Assembly: GCA_045652705.1 (NCBI GenBank)
Contig: JAZRUV010000027.1
Location: 1-46,045, forward strand
Origin: UMGS1649 sp045652705
Lineage (GTDB): Bacteria > Bacillota > Clostridia > TANB77 > CAG-465
Reading direction: 5' to 3'
Length of the DNA stretch: 46,045 nt
The stretch's first letter is position 1. Every line of letters begins with the position of its first letter. Under the pieces are notes generated by a model. The model saw only the letters and a program-made list of their open reading frames with translations. It had not been told where the DNA came from and made no database searches. The translations under genes and the position numbers were made by a program. Of this stretch, positions 40,535-46,045 are shown in pieces.

Positions 40535-42646
40535 TTAGTTGTTATCATATATATGTGAAATTAGTGTAGTAATATCAAAGAAATCTACTTCTCCTTCAGC
40601 TCCAAATTTAGCTGCGCTTCTTACTGCTTCATTCCATATATATCCTTGTGGCATATCATAAACTAGAGATATAAGATCAACTACATCAAAGAAGTCTATA
40701 ACACCATCTCCATTTATTTCTCCATTAAAGCTTAAAGCTTTTTCGTATATAACGTTATTATTAGCATCTACTACTTGTAATTTAGTACCTGTTCCCATAA
40801 CGTCATCATTTACTAGCACATCACCTGCTATATTTTTAACTACAACTTTTAGCCCTGCAGCAATTTCTATTTCAGTAAGTGCTGTTGTGTCTGTACCTAC
40901 AACATTGTTTTCTAATGTAATTTTAGCTAGTCTTTCTTGTAATATTTCGCTTGCCACTATATATGTTAAGCTATGTTGTTTTGCATAGTTTTCAACAACT
41001 GCTACTCTTTTTGCTGTAACTATAGTATTTCCTTCTTGTATTGCTTCTAATATAGTTCCTATTGTTGAAGGTAGTACATATGTTGCTCCTTTAACCCCTG
41101 GAAAATCTTCTATTCCAACAACAGTATAGCCATTTATTTTTTCTGGCAAGAAATATTTTGTTTTTGTTTTATCTGGCCAAAATACAACTACAGCTTCATT
41201 ATCTTCATTTAAATCATAAACTAATTCATTATTATATAAATGTAACTTATGATTTGTTATTGCTTCGTGTGGCAACTGTTCATCATAATACCCACCAGAA
41301 TTTGCTCTTCCTATAAGTTCCACATCAACATAATTCACTTTACCATTTTTATCTACATCCGCATTTTTTAGTCCTTGAGTACTTAATTGCTCATTACCTA
41401 AAATATAATTCCATAGTACAGTGGCATCAAGAGGAGTAATCTCTCCATCACAATTTACGTCACCATAAAGTACATAATCTGTTATTGGTTGTACAGGTAA
41501 TATGTCTTTATATCCTTCATGATTTGCTATTACTTTTGATAATAATGTCCTATCTACTCCATTAATATTACCATCGTTATTTACATCTGCATTCTTTAGT
41601 CCTTGTGCACTTAATTCTTGGTCATAAGACTCATCTAAATATCTTGTTAGTATCATTCTATCTAATGTATCCACTAAGCCATCACAGTTCACATCACCAT
41701 AAAGAATGTAATCTGTTATTGGTTTTTCTGGTAATGTACCTTTAAACCAACCTCCTGTACGCATAAATAATAGTTGATAATCTTCTCTATTTATATTACC
41801 ATCTTTATTTACATCTGCATTTTTTAATGCTTGTGCATCTAGAGTTACACCTTCTGTTCCTTCTAAATATCTCCACAATATCGTTGTATCATTTGTCGTT
41901 ATATCACCATCACGATTTGCATCTCCATATAGAACATAATCTGTTATTGGCTTTTCTGGTAGTGTATTTGGGAAATAAGACGCTAGATACATACCAAGTA
42001 ATTTTACATCTTCTGAGTTTACATTTCCATCTTTATTTACATCTGCATTTTTTAATGCTTGTGCATCTAATGTTACTGTTCCTTCTAAATGTCTACTTAA
42101 ATGTGTTGTATCTGTTACATCTACAACACCATCACAAGTTACATCTCCATATACAGCTTCTTTTACTTTTACTGCACTTGTTAAAGTATATGATTGGTTT
42201 TTACCATTGTCTGTTATTTTTATAGCAACGTTTACTCCTAACTCAGCAACACCTTCAGCATCTTTATTTGCTGCATAAAATCCTTCTGGTATTGTATAAG
42301 TCAATGTTGCAAGTTCTGTACCTGCAGGATAAACTGTTTTGTCTGCTTGTGCAGCAAGTTGTATCATGTATAGTACTCTTGTGTTTCCACTTTTGTTTGC
42401 AACGGAACCTTGAAGTTTGTTTACTACTTCAAACATTCCTTCACCAGTAGGTGTTACTCTTAATTCGTAATCTGTTACTGGTTTTAATGCTTTTATAGTA
42501 AGTGTTACTGTGTTTCCTTCTAATGCTACAGTTTTATCTAACTTTGCTTCAACGTATCCTAGGTCTGCAGCAAATACATTAGAAACTAGTGTACACACCA
42601 TCATTACTATCATAAGCATTGATAATAATTTCATTCGTTTTTTCAT
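40535..42646 (-). CDS. Secreted protein with cohesin-like N-terminus, four tandem dockerin modules and a terminal dockerin-like module
   Basis: 703 residues from MKKRMKLLSMLMIVMM, GGAGG 5 bases before ATG 42646. Signal peptide ends VFA. A cohesin-like domain (ALEGNTVTLTI ... QADKTVYPAGTELATLTYTIP) is followed by four dockerin modules. Each has YGDVNCDG-type and ADVNKDGNIN-type EF-hand-like calcium loops, with starts at 42151, 41929, 41701 and 41467 (74-78 residues apart). After a linker and a beta domain comes GEINGDGVIDFFDV ... EGEVDFFDITTLISHIYD, a fifth, shorter dockerin-like module also present in the neighbour at 42793. Dockerins bind cohesins with calcium. No membrane anchor, so it probably works as a soluble connector. 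Confidence 0.85.
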   Translation of the reverse strand: MKKRMKLLSMLMIVMMVCTLVSNVFAADLGYVEAKLDKTVALEGNTVTLTIKALKPVTDYELRVTPTGEGMFEVVNKLQGSVANKSGNTRVLYMIQLAAQADKTVYPAGTELATLTYTIPEGFYAANKDAEGVAELGVNVAIKITDNGKNQSYTLTSAVKVKEAVYGDVTCDGVVDVTDTTHLSRHLEGTVTLDAQALKNADVNKDGNVNSEDVKLLGMYLASYFPNTLPEKPITDYVLYGDANRDGDITTNDTTILWRYLEGTEGVTLDAQALKNADVNKDGNINREDYQLLFMRTGGWFKGTLPEKPITDYILYGDVNCDGLVDTLDRMILTRYLDESYDQELSAQGLKNADVNNDGNINGVDRTLLSKVIANHEGYKDILPVQPITDYVLYGDVNCDGEITPLDATVLWNYILGNEQLSTQGLKNADVDKNGKVNYVDVELIGRANSGGYYDEQLPHEAITNHKLHLYNNELVYDLNEDNEAVVVFWPDKTKTKYFLPEKINGYTVVGIEDFPGVKGATYVLPSTIGTILEAIQEGNTIVTAKRVAVVENYAKQHSLTYIVASEILQERLAKITLENNVVGTDTTALTEIEIAAGLKVVVKNIAGDVLVNDDVMGTGTKLQVVDANNNVIYEKALSFNGEINGDGVIDFFDVVDLISLVYDMPQGYIWNEAVRSAAKFGAEGEVDFFDITTLISHIYDNN
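41240..42151 (-). repeat. Tandem array of four dockerin-encoding modules
   Basis: Periods of 222, 228 and 234 bases between YGD codons. Each module has two calcium loops (D-x-N-x-D-G type) and the conserved LKNADVN linker, giving eight loops in all. Confidence 0.8.
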
Positions 42647-42792
42647 TTTTACCTCCATTTTATATATTTATTTAAATTATTTTATCTTTTGTTTATTTTT
42701 ATCTTTATCTTTTGTTTATTATTTATTTTTTCTTTTGCTCGTATTTTATTTTAGTTTTATCTAGCTTTTACGCTATATAAAGGAGAACTATT

Positions 42793-45700
42793 TTATTCGT
42801 ATATGTGTTGTATTAAGCTCATTATATCAAAGAAGTTTGGTTCTCCCTCTTGACCGAACTTAGCAGCATTTCTAAATGCTTCTTCCCACACATAGTCTTC
42901 TGTATCATATATTAAAGATATCATTGTTATTATATCGAAGAAGTTAACTTCACCATCTCCGTTTATTTCTCCATGTATTGATACTGTTTGAGTTAAGATA
43001 GTATTTCCTTTTTCATCTACTATTGCTACTGTAGTTCCTGTACCCATTTTATCTGTAGCATCTAAAGTGTTTCCATCTTTATCTTTTATTACTACAGTTA
43101 AACCTGTTGCTTGTTCTAATGATGCTTTAATAGATTCCACACTATTGCTTTCTACTGTTATTTCTTTTAATGTTTCTTGTAATACTTCATGTATATTTAT
43201 TTCTTTTACTGTAACATTTTCTGTTAATACATATTCATAATTTACAGCATTATCTGTTATTCTTATTGCACATGTATTTACTACTGTTGCTGTACCATCG
43301 AATCCTTTATTTGCTTCAAAATATCCATCTGGTATTTTATATGTAATCTCTGCCAGTACAGTACCTGCTGGGTAAACAGTTTTATCTGCTTGAGCTGTAA
43401 GTTGTATCATATACATTGTAACTGTATTATCTTTAATTTTAGCATTTGAACCCACAAGTTTATTTACTACAGTTATGTTTTCTGTAATATTATCTAGTGT
43501 TAATATCATTTCATAATCTGTTACTGGTTTTGCTGCAATTATTTTTACTGTTACTGTATCTCTATCATAACTTACTGTTTTATCTATAACAAAATCTATA
43601 TATCCATAATTCTCAGTTTCAGCTTGTACTATTTTAAATGTAACTGTTTTAGTTCCAATATAGTTTCCTTTACCAGTTACTGTTACTGTTGCTGTTCCAA
43701 CATTTACATTATTGCTATATGCTAATGTATAATCTGTTCCTTCTACTAGTGTTGTACTTCCCACCTTAACTACCGGTTTTGGTGTTATTGCATTTCCAGT
43801 ATATATTTGAGTATCTATTGGATTTACAATTGCTAGTGATACATCCCCACATATTTCAAATGTAACTGTTTTTGTTCCTATATAGTTACCTTTACCTGTT
43901 ATAGTTATTGTTGCTGTTCCTATATTTACATTATTGCTATATGTTAACGTATAATCTGTTCCTTCTACTAATTTACTATATCCTTCTGTCCTTATTATCA
44001 CGTCAGGAATTATTGGATCTCCTGTATATACTAACGGCATTATTTCTGAAACTATTAAATCTGCAATATCTCTTGCCACTATTTCAAATGTAACTACTTT
44101 TGTTCCTATATAATTGCCTTTTCCAGTTATTGTTATTGTACCTATTCCTAGATTTACATTATTTGTTGTAACTCTGTCATAATCTGTTCCTTCCTTCAAT
44201 GTTTTTCCATTTAAGACTAATGTTGTGTTTGGATATATTTCAGATCCTGTGTATGTTTGAGTTCCAACTTTTGAAACTTCTGCTAGTGATATATCTCCAT
44301 ATATTTTAAATGTAACGCTTTTAGTTCCTTTATAGTTACCTTTACCTGTTATAGTTATTGTTGCTGTTCCTATATTTACATTATTACTGTATGTTAATGT
44401 ATAATCTGTTCCTTCTACTAGTGTTTCACTTCCAACTTTAACTACTGGTTTTGGTGTTATTGAATTTCCATTATAAGGCTTGTTTTCTATTGCATTTACT
44501 GTTGCTGTACTAATATCTACAATTTCTTCTGGTTCTACTATATTAAATGTTATTGTTTTTGTTCCTGCATAATTACCTTTACCTGTTATAGTTATTGTTG
44601 CTGTTCCTACATTTACATTGTTACTATAAGTTAATGTATAATCTGTTCCTTCTAGTAACCTTTTACCATTATATGTTATTTTTGCTTCTAGTTTTGGTGT
44701 TATTGCACTTCCTGTATATGTCTTGTCAGATATTTCTCCAAATGTTAAAGTAGCAATATCTTTTCCTACTATATTAAATGTAAGTATTTTTGTTCCTGTA
44801 TAGTTATTCATGCCGGTTATAGTTATTGTTGCTTGTCCTGCATTTGTATTATTACTATAAGCTAATGTGTAATCTGTTCCTTGCATTAATGCAGTGTCTC
44901 CATTTTTAACTACTGGTTTTGGACTTATTGTACTTACCATATATTCTACATCAGCTATTTGTTCAAATGTTAAAGTATTAATGTCTTTTGGTACTATCTT
45001 AAATGTAATATATTTTGTTCCTGTATAATTTCCTTTACCAGTTACGGTTATTGTTGCTGTTCCTACATTTATATTATTTTTGTAAGTTACTGTATAATCT
45101 TCTTTATTTACAAGTTTTATTTCATCATATGTTATTAATACACTTGGTTCGATTGTTTTTCCTGTATATACTTGTGATTCAACCGCGCCAAAATCTAGTT
45201 CATATACAGCTTTAGGATCAATAACGAAAGTCTTTTCTATTGTTCCATAATAATAACCTTTACCTGTTATTATTACTGTTGCTGTTCCTACATTTTTATT
45301 GTTCTTATACTCTATTTCATACGCTATTCCATTTTCTATAACAACATTATTGTCTTTTATTACTACATTTTGTAATACGTCTTTACCTGTATATACTTTA
45401 TTAGATATTCCACTAATTTGTGTTTTAGAAATATCTTTAAGAATATTGTATTTTACTTCAATACTTCCTTTATATTCTATTCTACCAGTTATAACTAAAG
45501 TAGCTTGTCCTGCATTTATATTATTACTATATGTTAAAGTATAATCTAAGCCTTCAACTAATTTTTCACCATTATATGTTAATTCTACCACTGGTTTTAT
45601 TGCTTTTCCTGTATATATTTGATCTTCTATTTTACTACATTGTGCAAGTTCAAAGTTCTTTGGTTCAAAATATGAACATACAATAGAATTGTCTTTTGCA

Positions 45701-46045
45701 TATTTATCTAATGTAGAACCTTCATAGCAATAAATTACTAATTCTGAACTATGACTTAATAAAACATTGTTACCAAGTTTTGGATCGCCTAGAACTGTTA
45801 ATTTTACCAAATTTTCGCAACCTTCAAACGCATAACTTCCTATGTTAGATATCTTTTTACTCAATGTAAGTTCAGATAGTTGTTTACAATTTTTAAACGC
45901 AACCTCTTCTATTGTTACTACTGTGCTTGGTATTGTTATTTCTGTTATTACTGTTTCTGCTAATAGCGCTTCTGGTATTTTTGTCATTCCTTCTTCTAAT
46001 GTTATCTTTTTTAGTCTTGTACATCCATCAAAAGTACTATATCCC
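42793..46045 (-). CDS. Large surface protein, partial: BspA-like leucine-rich repeats, nine beta repeats, cohesin-like and dockerin-like ends
   Basis: At least 1083 readable residues; it continues past the right edge, because upstream of the first ATG (45987) the frame stays open and reads FDGCTRLKKITLEEG, an LRR_5 repeat. Order: BspA-type LRRs (about 45670-46045; EEVAFKNCKQLSEL, SYAFEGCENLVKL), nine ~75-80-residue beta repeats with TYTGxxIxPxxxV ... LVEGTDYTLTYSNNVNVGTATITITGKGNYxGT, a cohesin-like domain (QADKTVYPAGTVLAEITYKIP), a short beta domain, then dockerin-like GEINGDGEVNFFDI ... EGEPNFFDIMSLIQHIYE. No membrane anchor at the C-terminus. Secreted adhesin or scaffold bound by cohesin-dockerin contacts; the true N-terminus and signal peptide are outside the window. 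Confidence 0.85.
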   Translation of the reverse strand, partial: GYSTFDGCTRLKKITLEEGMTKIPEALLAETVITEITIPSTVVTIEEVAFKNCKQLSELTLSKKISNIGSYAFEGCENLVKLTVLGDPKLGNNVLLSHSSELVIYCYEGSTLDKYAKDNSIVCSYFEPKNFELAQCSKIEDQIYTGKAIKPVVELTYNGEKLVEGLDYTLTYSNNINAGQATLVITGRIEYKGSIEVKYNILKDISKTQISGISNKVYTGKDVLQNVVIKDNNVVIENGIAYEIEYKNNKNVGTATVIITGKGYYYGTIEKTFVIDPKAVYELDFGAVESQVYTGKTIEPSVLITYDEIKLVNKEDYTVTYKNNINVGTATITVTGKGNYTGTKYITFKIVPKDINTLTFEQIADVEYMVSTISPKPVVKNGDTALMQGTDYTLAYSNNTNAGQATITITGMNNYTGTKILTFNIVGKDIATLTFGEISDKTYTGSAITPKLEAKITYNGKRLLEGTDYTLTYSNNVNVGTATITITGKGNYAGTKTITFNIVEPEEIVDISTATVNAIENKPYNGNSITPKPVVKVGSETLVEGTDYTLTYSNNVNIGTATITITGKGNYKGTKSVTFKIYGDISLAEVSKVGTQTYTGSEIYPNTTLVLNGKTLKEGTDYDRVTTNNVNLGIGTITITGKGNYIGTKVVTFEIVARDIADLIVSEIMPLVYTGDPIIPDVIIRTEGYSKLVEGTDYTLTYSNNVNIGTATITITGKGNYIGTKTVTFEICGDVSLAIVNPIDTQIYTGNAITPKPVVKVGSTTLVEGTDYTLAYSNNVNVGTATVTVTGKGNYIGTKTVTFKIVQAETENYGYIDFVIDKTVSYDRDTVTVKIIAAKPVTDYEMILTLDNITENITVVNKLVGSNAKIKDNTVTMYMIQLTAQADKTVYPAGTVLAEITYKIPDGYFEANKGFDGTATVVNTCAIRITDNAVNYEYVLTENVTVKEINIHEVLQETLKEITVESNSVESIKASLEQATGLTVVIKDKDGNTLDATDKMGTGTTVAIVDEKGNTILTQTVSIHGEINGDGEVNFFDIITMISLIYDTEDYVWEEAFRNAAKFGQEGEPNFFDIMSLIQHIYE
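43620..45660 (-). repeat. Nine tandem Ig-like beta repeats
   Basis: Repeats of about 75-82 codons share EGTDYTLTYSNN and GTATITITGKGNY. The repeats diverge in the N-terminal linker, unlike the near-identical 273-bp repeats of the neighbour. Confidence 0.75.

Noticed and set aside
41827..42225. Plus-strand 132-codon frame rich in Leu and His
   Set aside because: It is the antisense of the dockerin repeats; composition follows the repeated Asp/Asn codons.
42793..45660. Regular short repeats as possible CRISPR
   Set aside because: They are coding repeats with a large period and no spacer-repeat pattern.

Overview
The window is AT-rich and reads as a chromosomal piece from an anaerobic low-GC Bacillota, most likely an uncultured gut-type member of the Clostridia. 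This is inferred from strong AGGAGG-type ribosome sites, an oxygen-sensitive pyruvate formate-lyase pair, a Clostridia-style type IV pilin N-terminus, and long dockerin, cadherin-like and leucine-rich surface proteins. No rRNA, tRNA, CRISPR array, transposase or integrase was recognised. Nearly all genes lie on the minus strand.

Region by region. 1-4.9 kb: the start of a pilin-like protein, a secreted D-Ala-D-Ala carboxypeptidase, a stand-alone Smr-domain protein, a toxin-antitoxin pair (MqsR-like toxin with a zinc-finger/HTH/Panacea-like antitoxin), and a small membrane protein with a rhodanese. 4.9-9.5 kb: pflB-pflA, a small gene of strikingly higher GC, a MutT-type Nudix enzyme and an unknown conserved protein. 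9.5-20.3 kb: an accessory block with three tightly coupled unknown genes, several proteins carrying HEPN-like Rx4H motifs, a DUF362 protein, and a four-gene restriction-modification set (controller, fused double adenine methylase, HNH nuclease, second nuclease-like protein). 20.5-26.2 kb: a membrane rhodanese, a CapK/PaaK-like adenylating enzyme, a methyltransferase with a long structured leader, a YHYH/cadherin-like surface protein, a pseudouridine synthase that is probably translated from a leaderless mRNA, and a glyoxalase-fold protein.

26.3-35.0 kb is the most distinctive part. Seven genes follow one strong promoter: PaaK-like adenylating enzyme, radical SAM enzyme, threonine-synthase-like PLP enzyme, aminotransferase, arginase-family ureohydrolase, ABC-F ATPase and PLP amino-acid decarboxylase. 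I read it as an uncharacterised biosynthetic operon for a small amino-acid-derived compound, perhaps ribosome-directed, with the ABC-F protein as self-protection. The product is not predictable from sequence alone.

35.3-38.4 kb, plus strand: a three-gene operon (small anchored protein, MBOAT O-acyltransferase, DHHW/AlgX-like protein) for acylation of an extracellular polymer. It is followed by an unusual run of perfect hairpins. 38.7-46.0 kb: three large secreted proteins sharing a cohesin-like domain. One carries three near-identical cadherin-like repeats, one carries four complete dockerin modules, and one (cut by the window edge) carries leucine-rich and nine beta-type repeats. Together they look like a self-assembling, calcium-dependent surface apparatus.

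A regulatory thread runs through the accessory part. Four genes have tandem TGTCGAA-like boxes (the Spo0A-box sequence) repeated every 10 bp and placed in helical phase with the proposed -10 hexamers.
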